From: Lineus longissimus
Taxonomy: Eukaryota; Nemertea; Pilidiophora; Heteronemertea; Lineidae
Direction of reading: 5' to 3'
DNA length: 64,000 nt
Assembly (NCBI RefSeq): GCF_910592395.1
Contig: NC_088322.1
Coordinates: 12,893,431-12,957,430 of the forward strand
Part shown: positions 10,247-24,148 of the stretch, piece by piece
Position numbering within the stretch: the stretch's first letter is position 1
Layout: each line of letters starts with the position of its first letter
Program-made: the position numbers and the translations under genes
Notes under the pieces: generated by a model
Database searches by the model: none
Told to the model about the DNA's origin: nothing
Seen by the model: only the letters and a program-made list of their open reading frames with translations

Positions 10247-13200
10247 TAAGGCTCATAATTGCAAGGCAATTTTTTATCGATGGGCAGTATTGAGAACGAT
10301 ATTGGCGAAGCATAATCACGTCCGCAACAACATCACCAGTTTTATTTCAACATTAATCAAGGGTCAACCCGAGGGTACATTGATAATCTTGTGTCGTATT
10401 AATTGCTGAACATCTTTCCTACGTTTTCATAACTAGAAGACTAGTCCACCCGGACTGAAACATGATCCAATCATACAGCACTGTCTGAAGAATATTGGTC
10501 AAATGATCCCTGACGACACCACTGAGGTTCCCGGGTGTCCGGAAATAGGATATAACCCCGATGGCACTGGGCAGCAAGCCATCTATATCCCGTGAGCAAC
10601 AAATGTATCAATTGCAGTAAGAAGATGACGAAAATTGTTCAGTGGATATGCTATTACAGACTAGATTATTCTGTGTCCCTTCATTAATCATGTTAGCTAT
10701 AAACCGACCAACAACATAGGTATCGGAGGAATTTGACCGGGTACACAAGTGTTCACTGCTTATACGTTTGTAACACAGACTGGCGTGTGTAGCCATTGAT
10801 TGGTGCCGACTCGACGTTGGGCCTCTACTACAGCAGGGTGGCTGAGGAGAATGTAATGGCAGTAAGATTGGCCATCAAATGCTTTCGCACGCCACTATAA
10901 ACATAATTTTTCAGGCCCCTCATCTATTTATCTGAAAGAGTCGTTCAATACTCACAAGTACAACATACGTTTATTAAATTACTCTTCCAGCCTGTTATCA
11001 ATCTTTATAACGCTGTCTAACCATACATGACAGAGCAGCTAAAATGGCAGGCTGGCTAAATATCCCTTTGAAAATTAGGCGGCATGTGCGCCGTATGTTG
11101 ACTTACTTATCAGCTTTCTCAGAAGCCACTGAACGAATGCTACTTTCTGTATCATCTGTCAGCGTCTCAAGGCCATCAACCCAGCTGTTGACGCCGTACA
11201 AATGTGACAGCTGCTTCCGAACCCGGGGAGAGGCAATTTCCATAAATCGCTAGACGGTCTCGCATCACACATTTTAGACAGCAATCCTGTCAAAATCTTC
11301 AATTGACCCTTATGTATCACCTTATCATATGCGTCGTAGTTGTATAGGGGCGTCTGCTGAAACAAGGTATTAATAAATAACGATGACATATATGTTTCAA
11401 GACATGTGCAAATGTGCTTACTATCGTTTTATCTTCGGTCTGCGTGTTATTTTTCTTAACCGCTTCAGCGGCGAAAGCTGGAAAGTGCAGCTTTCCCATG
11501 CAGTAGTCGTTTAATTTCGATATATGTTATTGGCTTGGCATTGCGAACTCTCCAAAAGGTTGTATAAGCGGTAAAACCAAGACGGTAAGCTGCTTTTCAA
11601 AGATGACCAATTGGCGTGTGGCCTGGTTTATACTCTCCCATATAAAAAAACTCTGGACTAACAAATATTATTTTGGGCGAAAAAGTCCGAGGCACAGCAG
11701 CTGCTCGCGGCGTGACTTTGAGAATGCTGAACAACTGTCAGCCCTGGTAAGATCTCGTGATGATCGCCAAGACTAAATGATGGCGGAAGGGAAGTCATTT
11801 CTGCGTAATTATGCTCTTGACAATGTCTGAGGAGCGGATAACTCAGTAGAATTTTTATGAGTTAATGACTTTCCTGGTAACGTCCTGATCTTGGTAATCA
11901 CTCTTCGAACAATGGCAGAGTAGTCATCTGTTAACCATTTTCTCGAGGAAAGAACAATCGGGGAGAGGTTGCGCACCCTCCGATTCCAATCCGACCTTTT
12001 CTCATTCATTGTTTTATCGGCTGGCGCATATTTTCTTTTCTGAACTGTTAGCTACTTTTAAGATTGTGTTATCATTCCTGTAAATTCCAAATTCGACACG
12101 TGTGTAAGACGGATATGATAAAGTCGTTATCGAAGGCGTAGGCTATTGCCACGACTTGGAATACGACTTACATTATTTTTTGCCTTATTCACAACTGGAC
12201 CGAATTGGAAACCAAAATACTATTGTGCAGGTACACAGTTTTTCAATTGGAAAACCTGGGTTAGTTTAGTTAAATCGACGTTGTCACTAGACCACTCTGT
12301 GATCACTGCCAAAGTTTGACGGACTGCCGTAGACATGTACAGTCGGTTCCCCTTGCCCTACGTATCTTTGTAAAACCTTTATCACACTGACAACATGGTG
12401 TCCGCCTCGTGTCTGGGATTGGTCAACAACTATAAAACGTATTTGAATTCGGTTGACGCTCGCTGAACCAGCTCACCGTGGTCAAGCGGATGTGACAGAT
12501 TTCCCCACAAATAGCAAAGCGAATTACGAACATTATTTTAAAGCCAACGCCAGTTTCCTTTAAACTTGCCCAACCAACAGCGGTATTTATACAACAATCT
12601 GAGACCACCAATGATTAAACTGTCATATTGACAATGCGCTACAGTGTGACTGTGGCAAACATGTTACAGGTTTCCATGAGACGATAAATGTAGACCCCTC
12701 AATTCTTGGCTGTTTCTGTTGCGCAGTCAGTCATGCATTGCATTTTTCTTAAGTGACAGCATTGCTATCGTGCCATTTCAACTTATGGCGTTTTCTAATC
12801 AAACTATTGGTGATTTTGTAACCGTTTATAAGCCTATATATTCATGTATTAACGTTGCTGCGGCGACCAATATGAGACTATCTCAAAGTTCAGTGCCACA
12901 GAAAACTAAAATGTTAAGTCTGGGGGCGGGGTTCGAGAGTTTCATTTTGCTCTTTACCTCTTACTAACACATTTTGGTATCATAAAGATAGCTACATAAG
13001 GCCGTTGGACGTCCTTGTTTAACCCCTTGGGAGGAGGGGGTACTTCTTTATGAGGATGTCCATGAATATTTAGCGGCTGGTTCGGTCCAGAAATCATACA
13101 TCCAGTGCAAACTGACCTTCAACACCTTGAAAAGAAGAATGGAGTATTGGAGTTCAAGACGTAGCCAAACTGGCTGTCCTTTCTATCATCTATACTGATA

Positions 13201-14496
13201 GCATTGTATTATAATAAACGCCCTTCGACCGATATTAGCAGTCTTTAGTTAGCGGTAATGTGTTTTAATCGTGTTCATTGCGCTTTGCTGATATATGTGT
13301 TTTGCTATTATGTAGTGGCCAATGCAAACCATTATAGGCGACTAGCACTTGGTTGACACCTAGAAGTATTTTGCTCATCCAGGATTCGACACATTATAAC
13401 CCATGATGTCGTTACTTTTTGCAGTGAGATCATCTGCTCTCTAATCCCGAGGGATGAGTTTGTCCCGAGATCACCAAGCTAAAGTAGTGAAGACTAGGCC
13501 ATTACTCTCACCATCAGTGCAGTGTCAATATTGACTACCTATGATCACTCCGAGGGCAGATTCACACGGAGTCACGCACAAATATGCGATACCGTACTCG
13601 CACTTTCATTTGCGAAGCCAAGCTTAAATCGGACATTGGATCGTGTCTGACAGAGTAGGGAAATCGTTTGGGGGGTCATTCAGAACATTTCATTGTTCGC
13701 CTGAAAAAACTTCACAGATATGATCGACGAGAGAAAAGCGGTCGATTTCGATAAGTCTACTGTGTCATCATAATTTTCTCAACTGGTCGCCAGGAAACCT
13801 TCAGTAGAAAATGTTGAACTCCCCGCGGATCGGCGTCACTTTCACGTCGATCTGGCAGGAGGGTTACAGGGTTCTTGGATAATGGGATGGAAATGAACTT
13901 TTGGAACCTTTCCTGATTACTGAATTCAGTTGTTCATTATCCAACCAACCAGATACACTTTCCCAAAACTAAACATGTAAAGAGACCGTTATTTTTGTGA
14001 ACAACCGAATGTTACTGTTTTAACCATTTTTGATAATATCATCGTTGTTAATTCAAGACTTCGAACCCAACATGGCATGTTCTACTAAAGCGTACAATCA
14101 CCCGATTTATTTCTATCATTTGAAATATCTCCAACCAACCTCGGACAATCCGTTGTTTTTCGTCCTCCAACTGGTCTGCCAGAGAACAGTTCACCTTCCG
14201 ATCGATTTTGCCTACATTTTGTTGATATCTCTTGGCTGCAAACATAAGCATAAGATTAAACAATCTCGGGGCGGAACTACTGTTTTTCAATCGGAATTTA
14301 TCGTAACCAAGTTAGTTTGAACAGTTGGCGCTTAATCGCCTTTGCTTTGACTTACTTTTTGGAAGAAGATTCATCATACTTTTTTTGACTTTGAAATATT
14401 CAAGATTATGCTTGCTTTGGTTCTAAGTTTGTCGATGGGCAATTTGCAACCGAGGCATGTAAACTGTATTCACTCTTCGTCAAAGTTATAGTTGGA
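10247..14496. other. Unannotated DNA
   Basis: No recognised gene, RNA gene or transposon end. ORFs are short, mostly on both strands at once, and match nothing. Confidence 0.4.
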
Positions 14497-14698
14497 CTCA
14501 TCAACATTAGGAATGAAAAGTTTATTGGAAATCGTGTTAAAAATAGGACATCTCGAAGGGAAATGCCTCGGATGAATAACGGTTACTCAATTGTTTATTC
14601 AGATTCCTTAACATAACGAACGAGAACAAGATTTAATATTGTGTAAAATAACATGGCGTCTCAAAGGAAAATGCTGCGGATAGATAATGATTCTCCTA
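14497..14698 (+). repeat. Diverged tandem duplication, period about 108 bp
   Basis: The block ending GACATCTCGAAGGGAAATGC (14547-14566) is repeated as GGCGTCTCAAAGGAAAATGC (14655-14674), with matching flanks on both sides (GTGTTAAAAATA / GTGTAAAATAAC and CGGATGAATAA / CGGATAGATAA). Confidence 0.65.
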
Positions 14699-15869
14699 GC
14701 CAGGGAATATGACCAAGTCGCCTTACCCCCTACCAGAGCCTAACCAATGTAACTACGGTTACATGCACAGATATTTGCTGCCACGCAATCAGGTCGGCCA
14801 GTTCCATCAAACCTAATCTCATCAATATGATACAATATCAGAATGTAAATTGCATCGACAGTTCACTGGCCCTGTGTTGTTAAAACACTTGGTTGTTGTT
14901 TTTCGTACACGGTTACCCAGTCTGTGCGTTTTGGCGTCGTTACAGAAACAACACGACTTCTTGACTTTAGGGCTCACCCCATGTTCAGTTTGTGGCAACA
15001 AAAATAAGTCACATAGTGAACACTTCATCCAGCAATCTGCAAAAATGGCCAGGAAAATCCAAATAATGGTGTGAGAGAGATTAGTCTTATCAAATGCTAT
15101 CCCCCCCCCAATTACTTGATTTATGGCTGAAACATGTCCCAGCTGTATGATTATTTCTATTTGGTAATATTTTGTTTGCCAGCCTCGTAAAGAGTATTTT
15201 CTCGAGCCACACTGTAAATATCATTTATTTGCTCTCACACAATTCTACGATGTGACATTTGCCGTGAATAAGTGTTGCTGGAGTATGTTGGGAAATGGCT
15301 CAGTTCGTACTTCTCAAGATGAAAGCCGCTGGTTGGCCTCTGATATTTTCGTACTGACAAGGAAATTGGGTTTCCTTTGATGAAGGAGGTGATTCTCCTT
15401 TATTTAAAAGTGCCAAGAAGCATTTTTATTGTGTATGTAAGGTACTTTACTGTGCTGTGTTTAGACGGGTTGTTTGATGTGGGACAGACGATTTTTATGC
15501 TATCGTCTAAGTGAGTGAAACGATGGAGGTTCATAGCCAGTTAGTAATGGTTCGTTTCCACTGCCCCTCCTTGCCATCTGCCCCCCCCCCCCCCACCATT
15601 CTACCCCTGACACTTCTGTGTCTCTGATGATACCATGATTCAGACAAAATGCCAAACGTAGAGCTGGTTTTATGATTTGATGAACATACCCTCACTTATA
15701 TCCAAATCAATGTAATAAGAGAAAACCATTTCGGAAAGAATATCATGTTGAAGCTTCGCGGCAACAACGGTTTCAGTAGCTCTGACTATACGATATTTAG
15801 CCATTTGTCATGTTTATAAATATAATGTAGAGGCCTCAAATCGGCGACCAGGGAGGGATGTTATGCAAC

Positions 15870-15946
15870 CGATAATCAAATCCACGACCTCTGGGGCCGG
15901 GTAGCCCTGGGGCACAGATATTAGCCACTCTACCCATGTTAACCAA
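15870..15946 (-). mobile_element. tRNA-derived SINE-like head (degraded)
   Basis: On the minus strand an A-box-like GGGTAGAGTGGCTAA (+ 15921-15935) is followed about 40 bp later by a B-box-like GGTCGTGGATTTGATTAT (+ 15872-15889). Spacing and order suit a pol III promoter of tRNA origin, but the fold is too degraded for a working tRNA. Confidence 0.5.
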
Positions 15947-18900
15947 TCCAATATATATACATGTTATTACCCCTGCTCCTGCCGAGAGATTGTCTGGGTA
16001 GTTGCTTTTTTCAAATCATTTTTTCTACATGCAAGTTGATGGTGAGTATAGCAAAATTGCGTCGGTTCTGAACACAATATTCTAGCCAAGTTCTATAGCT
16101 GTATCAGCGTCAGAAGTGACACATATTGCTCGAATGAGTACAACTATACACGAAGGTATAGCTGTTGCTCTGTGGCTGATATAATAAGTGAAAGTTGAGT
16201 GGCACAAATGGTCATTCAACGGCCATTTCAAAGAAGCCTTGATCCAGATAACCTCGTAACAATTTCCATTTCTCGGCTGTGAGAAGTATCGGTTTGTTTC
16301 ATGAAGTACCGCGGAGTCAATTAACCGCAGTCATGTCTTGAATAGGATCAATAATTGGTATCAGTTAGTTCATCAGCGAGGGAGACACCAGTAAGTTTGG
16401 TGATTGTTGAAAAATTATGTATTCTCACTCCATTATTTCTCCCGGCCGATTTGACAATATCATCTCACCTAAGTTTGTGAAGTATAATCCAATCGTCTTG
16501 GAACTCACTCACTGATCCCGTTAAAGCGAGCAGTACTTGAACTGCTAGTCCAGCTATCCAAGAGTGTATTTGCTGACCTGACTATGCAAGTTGCGATACT
16601 GACAGAGGTGTCAGTACAACAGTGATTTAACGGAAGGAAAATAATCCTAAATATAACTGAGACTATGACCGTCGAAGGAGACTCTCGTGGTTGACCACCA
16701 CCCTTGAATATTATCATTGTAACTTAAGATTGTTCCTGACTCCGAGGCGGTTCCCTTTCGTCATCAGTTTCACTGTGGGGTCCACGTTTCAAGTCATCAT
16801 GTGTGCCTTGGTAAGTCATCAGGGCAGAAGAAACTTGCGGATTTTCAAGTCGGAGTGTTTTCAGAGTTTGATTTACTGGCCTTTCCCACCACGGAACTGT
16901 CAAAATATCTGAAATGTTGCGATATCCAAAGCTGACTCAGCCCCACCCTCGTTCTCCCGGGGCGACCTTAGGATCCCGGTTACTGGATCAACGGCGGAAG
17001 AAGCTTCTTTCCAAAGTCGAGGAATCATTGGGTGGGCGTATAAAAGTGGCAGTAGTTGTGAAGTTCTTTGTTACAGACTCTAATAGATAAAGATGATTCA
17101 CCATTAAGAGTGTCATACCACAAACCCGTAGATTTCGGAGGGGTAGCAAGATACAAATGTATCAATAAATCAAATAACTGAATATTCATGGGACATGTGG
17201 GAAGGCACTTTAAAGATTCATGTGGCCTGTTCGTGACGCTCTGGGTTTTGCCCATCATGAGATGAACTTTGCTTGGTTGACTCTCGTACATGTATGTTGT
17301 TTCATCGTGATGAGCTTAAAGACTATGATAACTTTTGTCGTTTGTTATAATATCTGTACGTATTCATTTCTATCGTAGACCATATAGCTAATCGCCGGTC
17401 ATACCTTTGTGGGAATGATGACGAGCTGGGCAAAGTTGTGGCTGTTGGTTATCTCTCCATTCTCTTCCATTAGACAATTACGTAATGGATGAATGGGCTG
17501 AGCGTACTCTCGGACGGTTCCTCTGTGCAAACCTTGTGAAAAAGCAAGAATGATGAAATTGCTCTTTGTAAACCGCATTAGTCAAAATAGTACTGGCGAC
17601 TATCAGTCTTTCCCCCGTTCATGGCAATTGATACGAAGAGGAATGTGCATAAAGTTCCTTGCATCTTGCTTTCAAATACTGTTGACACGCTAATACGAAA
17701 AAAGTGCGGCCTCAATGTGTTAATAGATATCAAAGCTGATGGTTCCATTCTTAATCAAGGGAGGAAGCATCAACGCCAACGTTGACTGATCAGCAAGCAA
17801 TTGTATGGCTTTTCTGTAAATAAAATTACATTTATAGAATGGACCTTTAGGCGAAGAAGTGACCTTTTTGGCGGCGGGGTATTCTAATAATCCAAATTAG
17901 ATTTGACCTTATTATTGCTACTGAAAGTGACTGAGCTTGATGTGAGTATGGGAACTACTTTAATGTAAATCTAAGCAAACCTGTCATTCTGATCTATGGG
18001 AGGTAGGTTTGGACATTGGTTGTGAATGTCAGGTTTCATCCCGATCTTGTGTTTTGAAAAAATCATTGACTGCATTAAGCAATTATCTTGTTTGGAAAAG
18101 TCACGGTCCTGCTAGAAGCCATTTTGAATAAAAACTAAATATATCTCACGCCTAAGTTGTCCCTTTAACTACATATTTTCCAGCGAGTTAAAATCCATTT
18201 AAGTCGCACTGATAACTTATCATCACTTGAACAGATTATCGCCTTTCTGCTGATACTCTGCAACCGGCAGCAGCACAGTACGAGTTGGGAATTCACAGAT
18301 CCCTTATCTCACTCCTACAGTCCTTTTGAACTGTTCTGCATCATATGTTGCGAAAAGGTAAGGCACAGCAGCGGCTGAACAAAAAGTTTGATTAGCCTCT
18401 GCACTGAGAAGAAGCTAGCCAGATCTAGATTCAGGCAAATAGAACAACTTGTCTTGCCTTACCACAACGTGAGTTGGGATGCTCAGTGATTTACAACCAA
18501 AAGTAAGATTGATAGCACGCACTGACACTGGCTATTTACCTTAAGCCTCAGAGATAATAAGATCGTATGGGTCAAGTCAACACTGATCCCCAGATCATTA
18601 CAAACCAATTTCAGCAAATATCACATAAGACGATTGTTGGAGGAGGTGGGAGCACTCAGTCGATGACAATGGCAAATACAATTTTAGATATAGTTCTGTC
18701 CTGGGTCGGATGATGATGTGATCAAAGTAAAGCACTGGATGAACCGGGTTACTTATTTCTATTATGGGCGTGGTCGTCAATGTCCCATAGATGTAGGATT
18801 ATTCATTTTATCAGGACAATTAAGTCAACGTGCGACCCGCCCAGTTTTCATACTATTGTAGTAAACACAAGTTTTATATTTTCCATGTTCTTGTTATGAT

Positions 18901-18991
18901 TATTGGCATTGACTTGGCGAAGAAATTAAATTAATCCAAGCATTTTCTGTCATTTGTAATCAATGTTTCCAAGTTCTTAGTCAAGCTTCGC

Positions 18992-19016
18992 TTTGTTCAA
19001 CGGTGCTTTGAACAAA
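18992..19016. repeat. Short perfect hairpin
   Basis: TTTGTTCAA, a 7-base loop CGGTGCT, then TTGAACAAA. The stem is 9 bp and perfect. It is isolated and has no following T-run, so no function is assigned. Confidence 0.6.
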
Positions 19017-21356
19017 TTTGTGCAGGCACTAAAACAAATTAAGATTCTAAGAGAAGGCACTTGAACCGGCACTTGTCAGTATGAATTAAGAGAAATGGCA
19101 AGAAAATTGTTAGATAAGTCAGTAAGCAATAGATTGTTACAGCAAAAAAAGAAGCGCATAGTATATATAGCCACACTAAAATCGTCCATGTGTTATCGCT
19201 AGACTCTACTGAACAGGAGCTGAGATCCTAAGATGGCCGAAGGAAAAAGGTAAACTCCAGGAACATCAAGTATCCTGAAAAGGCCCGTGCTAGAGGATTC
19301 TCCGATCAAATACTCTTATTGAAGAGTGCAATCAGTACTGTGATGTTGTTGCGTAACCATCGAGCCAGTTAATGTTAATCTACGGTCCCAATATTTTCAA
19401 CAAATATATTGACTTTATTGACTTCGGTTGGTTTGTTTCATAACATAGCACCCTCTTCCCTCGTTTGATGAATGCATCCTTTCAGGCACAACTGAATTAT
19501 GCGGCAGTTTCCAACCAAGAAGATGATAGAGTGAAGAATAGTTATCCTAAACTTCTTGCTACTTCCAACCTAAGAATATCTAAGCCACGTTTACGCTCTG
19601 CACTGCTGTTCAGCAAAGGACACTCAAATCGAGGGTGAAATATTCCATCAGAAATGAATCACCAAGGAAGGGTTGAACAATTCCCATGTGTCAATACAGT
19701 TTAATTAAATAATGCTTTATGACCCCTACTTCTTTAATGCAATTGAGCTGAATTTTCTATACGTTTCTATAGTACATGTATTCAAACCGAACACTATGTG
19801 CATGTCATTACCTACTTATAAGTGATAGGGCTTTCTTTCCTTTTTGAAATATTATCCTATGGTGAGTGAACCCGATTCGAGGAATGCTTCGACTTACAAA
19901 ACAGCTACTTCAAAAGCAATTATATAAACGCTAATATCTACTTTAAAAAGATATATTATGTAAACTAAGGGTAAAATGAAAATCTTAAAACCAAAGTATT
20001 TCATTGTAAACTCGCGAAATCCTACTAAATAAGAAGTAGCTTTAAATGCAATAGCCATCAGCGTCACAGCAGAAAAGTTGCGCTTCATTATAGGCGGAAA
20101 AACCTGAAATTATTTTTAAAGTGGTTTTTGCTTCTGAGCTCTACAGGTGAAATAGCTTATCAAATTAAGCACATCTGCCCCTTGGTTTACTTGAATTCGG
20201 CCTTGAAAGACAATGCAGCTACGAGTCCGAGGCTCGAACAAACGATTGATCCTTTGATCTACACCACTGTCGGCGCAACATAATAGATCGACCAGTACAC
20301 TTCCCGGACGACGTTCCCTATCACAGGTGGTCGTCTGCAACCTATAATCGAGTCAATCCGGTAATCACTTGCGACAGGAATGGCTTTGGCAGTAATGTTT
20401 TCAGTAATAAGTGACGGCAAACAGTTAATGGCCAGATTGACGGTGATGAAACATGCCATCGATGAAAATGGTACTGAAATTGAATCAGTTGTGTATTCCA
20501 GGGTAGGCACTAATGCACTTGACCTTCTGCAGCTGTGGAAATCATGCTAAGGTGAAGCGCTTTGAGCGACCGAAACCTGCTGATTACCATGTTTTATCCA
20601 TAATATTGAAACTAATACATTACCAGTGTCGTACACTAAATACGCTTAATCGACAAACAAGGATGATATGCATTGCTGGGACAAGTGCGAAGTTAAGCAA
20701 ACCGATCCGAAAGCCCAATAAAGCTCAGATAATCTAGTCAATGTTGTATTGATCAGACAATGTTTCGCAGACTTTGCCTCAAGGCTCCACATAAATCTTC
20801 AAAGAAATTGGCCAAAATGGGGGGACGGTAAATTAATGCGTCCGAGGGGACAATTTAACGCCCGATAGATAATCAGAAACGAAGTTGAGCTGAACACATG
20901 GTCTCTATTAAAGGAGAATCATGCTGGCTCTTCTGGTTCGTACTCAATTTTGAAGGAGTGGAAACTGGTCACAATATCTACTTTACTCCATCTTGACTCA
21001 ACTTTTCAGTGAAATTTAAATGTAAGTGATGTTAACAGATGGATCCCAGAGCGAAAACGAAGTGATTTTTTTTATCTAGTAGTTTTTTGTATTATTGTTT
21101 TTAAGGTATGCCGAACATTGAATACACTCTGTTTCACATGCATTTCTGACAACATGCCACGTGATAGCCGTTGTCAAATTCCACCTCGCCTTCGTTCAAA
21201 ATATGATTCTTTTTCAAGAGGCCTTATACCAGGTGACACAAACAAGATTGTATACATTTGCTTTTGACTAATTCCGAAAATATTGGTCATTGATTTGTCA
21301 AACTTCGGTGTTTTGTATGTTTGGCAGAAATTGTTTTTAAACACGTGCACTTTTAA

Positions 21357-21846
21357 AGGTCACATGCAAAACTTTTTAACTTAGAGAAAAAATAATAGGG
21401 CATAAGATAACAAACACAATGGTGAAAACCGCATAAATATCGAACTACCCATCTTCAAGTTATGGCAGCTATAAAGTTCAAACACTCCAGGTGGTGCAGG
21501 AAGAACAAACTGATGATGTACATTGTGCTGTACTGAAATAAAGTTTTTTATAGTTTCATGCCTATATTCTAAAATTGGACCTTAACATGTTCACTAAAAG
21601 CTCATACCTGTGACAAGGTATTTAAGATAAAGCATGAAACTATCAAAACTTTATTTCAGTACAGCACAATGTACATCATCAATTTGTTCTTCCTGCACCA
21701 CCTGGAATGTTTGAATTACAAACTACTATTTAAATTTAAGACGAGTAGTTTGATTTTTATGTGGTTTTCACACTTGCGTTTCTTATGTTATGCCCTATAA
21801 TTTATAACCCAAGTTAAAATTTTAATAAAAGCATTTCAGGTCACCT
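21357..21846. mobile_element. Foldback MITE with TTAA target-site duplication
   Basis: The two arms, about 21357-21561 and 21632-21846, are long imperfect inverted repeats around a 70-bp loop. The outer ends are AGGTCAC and GTCACCT, and each end is flanked by TTAA (21353-21356 and 21847-21850). Inner arm segments such as ACTGAAATAAAG and GCAGGAAGAACAAA are nearly exact inverse copies. There is no ORF, so the element is non-autonomous. TTAA duplications are typical of the piggyBac and Kolobok superfamilies; I cannot choose between them. Confidence 0.88.
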
Positions 21847-23076
21847 TTAAGAGAATTTCAAATCAATTTGAGTTGACACCCGGCGAAACATATAGTACGT
21901 ATCGATCGTACAAAGTATCTTAATGTGTCGAGATTGCATTCATGAATATCTAAGGAAAAGAAAGAAACAATAGCATGCTACGTACGAGTGACCTGATCAG
22001 GTTTTATTGGCACCATACCTTACTTATATATCATTGCACAACAAACACATACAATATTTGGTATATGATAGGATAATCCAAAGCTAAACTAAATATTTAT
22101 TGAGTCCACAAAGAATGAAAAAAAAGCTATCAATTCAATAGTACTTAAAAGGCCATGGATATACGGATATATACTTTCCCCTCCAAAGTAAAACAAAGAC
22201 ACCCAGGCACCGCATTGATGAAAGTGTGCACCGAAAGCAGTTTCGATGAACGACAGCGAATTCAAGATTATTCCAAAATAAACTAGATACGCATTTTCCA
22301 AAACGACACATTATTTGACTCGTCATCAGCTGGGTAAATCACAGAGACGAGATTCGATTCTTTTACTGATAGTGTGTTTGTGCGCTTTCTATACATCAGA
22401 ATAGGTACCGAAAAAGACAGGTTGTTGCCGGCTATCAGCGTACGTTAGCAAGTGTGACAGACGTAAATGTTGCAAAACAAGAAAGTGTAATATCATAGCT
22501 TTTACTCTACCTGTTAAACGCCTCAATACGAAACACTCCTGGCGCTTCCACTGACTCGCGATCGAGAAGTCCGCGTCAGGATATAAAACTTAGCATCGCT
22601 GAAGGACATGCTGTTGATAGACCCAACCGAACCAGCTTGCGATACTTCACTGTCGATCATTTAACCCTGGTTGAAAGTGATGGCGGCCATGTTTGAACTG
22701 TGCATTACGTCAGTAAAATATTGCTGCTCAGTAAAGAATATTGTAAACAGCCTGGCAAACAGACACGCAAAATAAGGTCAATAGTGGCATAAGTCAATTT
22801 GACATAACTTGATCATTGCCTTGGGAAAGTTTGAAGAAAAAAGTTGTACATGATAGAATAGATTTAAAGCTGTGACACCACAAAAAAAGCGTGATACAAG
22901 TAATTGAGTTGATTACAGAAAGTAACATGAGCATCATTTGGCGTCTAATCAATTTGCATATGCATTTTTTCATCAAATCATTTTACTAATTTCGAGAGTA
23001 AGACAGTTGCAATTAACGTTTTCGACAATAATAAACTGTTAACTAAACCCAAAGCCATATTTCCAAGTATTAATTA
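21847..23076. other. Unannotated DNA between two transposons
   Basis: No recognised gene. Two overlapping minus-strand ORFs near 22089-22326 are hydrophobic and in different frames over the same DNA, as expected of AT-rich non-coding sequence. Confidence 0.4.
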
Positions 23077-24146
23077 CAGTGGAACCCCGGTTGGCGACCA
23101 TCCCGGTAACGCGACCACCCCGCTAACGCGACCACGATTCTCCGGTCCCGAATGGTTTCCTCTCTAATTACCATTAAGAGACCCCCGCTAAGACGACCAC
23201 CCCGGTACCCCGACCGCGACCACTGGCTTGGCCGGTCCCAAACTGAAAATCAACCCCGCTAACCCGACCACCAGGCCTAATTGCCGTAATCGGTCGCGAC
23301 CGCGGCATAGTAATTAACACCTCGCTGCCAAGCTTTGTTGAGGCGGGGACAATGGCCATGGGAATACATATGAAAACAAAAAATACAATGTGATTTTGCA
23401 GGTATGATCAATTGTATAAGTGTAAATGAATAAATAAACTTTCCTTTTCTAACGTTTTCATGGTTTGTTTTAATTACTGAGCCAGTTCAGTACCAGACAT
23501 GCGCACTCAGCAGCAGCAAAATCATGTGATTTGCGTGATTTGCATATGAACTTATAATAAACGGCGGGTAGTTTGAAGACCACACTTATGACAATAACAA
23601 GCTTGCGAGACGTTTGGATGTTTTATGATATGGAGAACTTGGTTGATTTACTACAGTATAATTTTATATTTCTTTAAATATTTTGACTGAAAATAGATTT
23701 GATTAAAATTGTAGCATTACTCAACTCATCATTCACGTGGAATCATACGACAAGTTTACTTCAATCGTCACAAACAGTCGGGTACATGGAGGATGATTCA
23801 CCAAATTGCCCGCAAATGCGTCACGTCGGGCAGATAATGAAACTTTGTGGATAAAATGAGTTACAAAATTACCTTTTCTAACTCATTCTGAGAATGTAAG
23901 ATGTAATTTTATCGACGAACTGTTCTTGCGAGGCATGATAACAAAACTTTGGAGCGTGCATCATCTCAATCAGGCAGCGTTGCTATGGTAGTACAGCGTA
24001 CACACGCCATGCAGTCGGCAATTTTGGCGGGAAAAATAATCATGTATTTCGTCTGGGGATTCCCAACCTCGCTAACACGACCACCCCGGTAACACGACCA
24101 CTCCGACCACGGTCCCGTGAGTGGTCGTGTTACCGGGGTTCCACTG
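23077..24146. mobile_element. Non-autonomous pogo/Tigger-like (Tc1/mariner) element
   Basis: The ends are CAGTGGAACCCCGGT and its exact inverse ACCGGGGTTCCACTG, each flanked by TA (23075-23076 and 24147-24148). CAGTGGAACC is the hallmark terminus of pogo/Tigger elements, and TA is their target site. Inside each end, a motif of the form CCCGGTAAC.CGACCAC is repeated several times in direct and inverted order, which explains the GC-rich ends in an AT-rich surround. The 1070-bp body has no transposase ORF, so movement would have needed an enzyme supplied elsewhere. Confidence 0.92.
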
Positions 24147-24148
24147 TA

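Larger units (their letters stand above)
14699..21356. other. Unannotated DNA
   Basis: No recognised gene. It contains C-runs at 15101-15109 and 15581-15594, the SINE-like head at 15870-15946 and a small hairpin at 18992-19016 (listed separately). On the minus strand near 20340-20490 a short open stretch follows an acceptor-like TTTCAG, but lacks a good donor, so it is not called. Confidence 0.4.

Noticed and set aside
10182-10409. Serine-run ORF
   Set aside because: Produced by the (TCA)n microsatellite.
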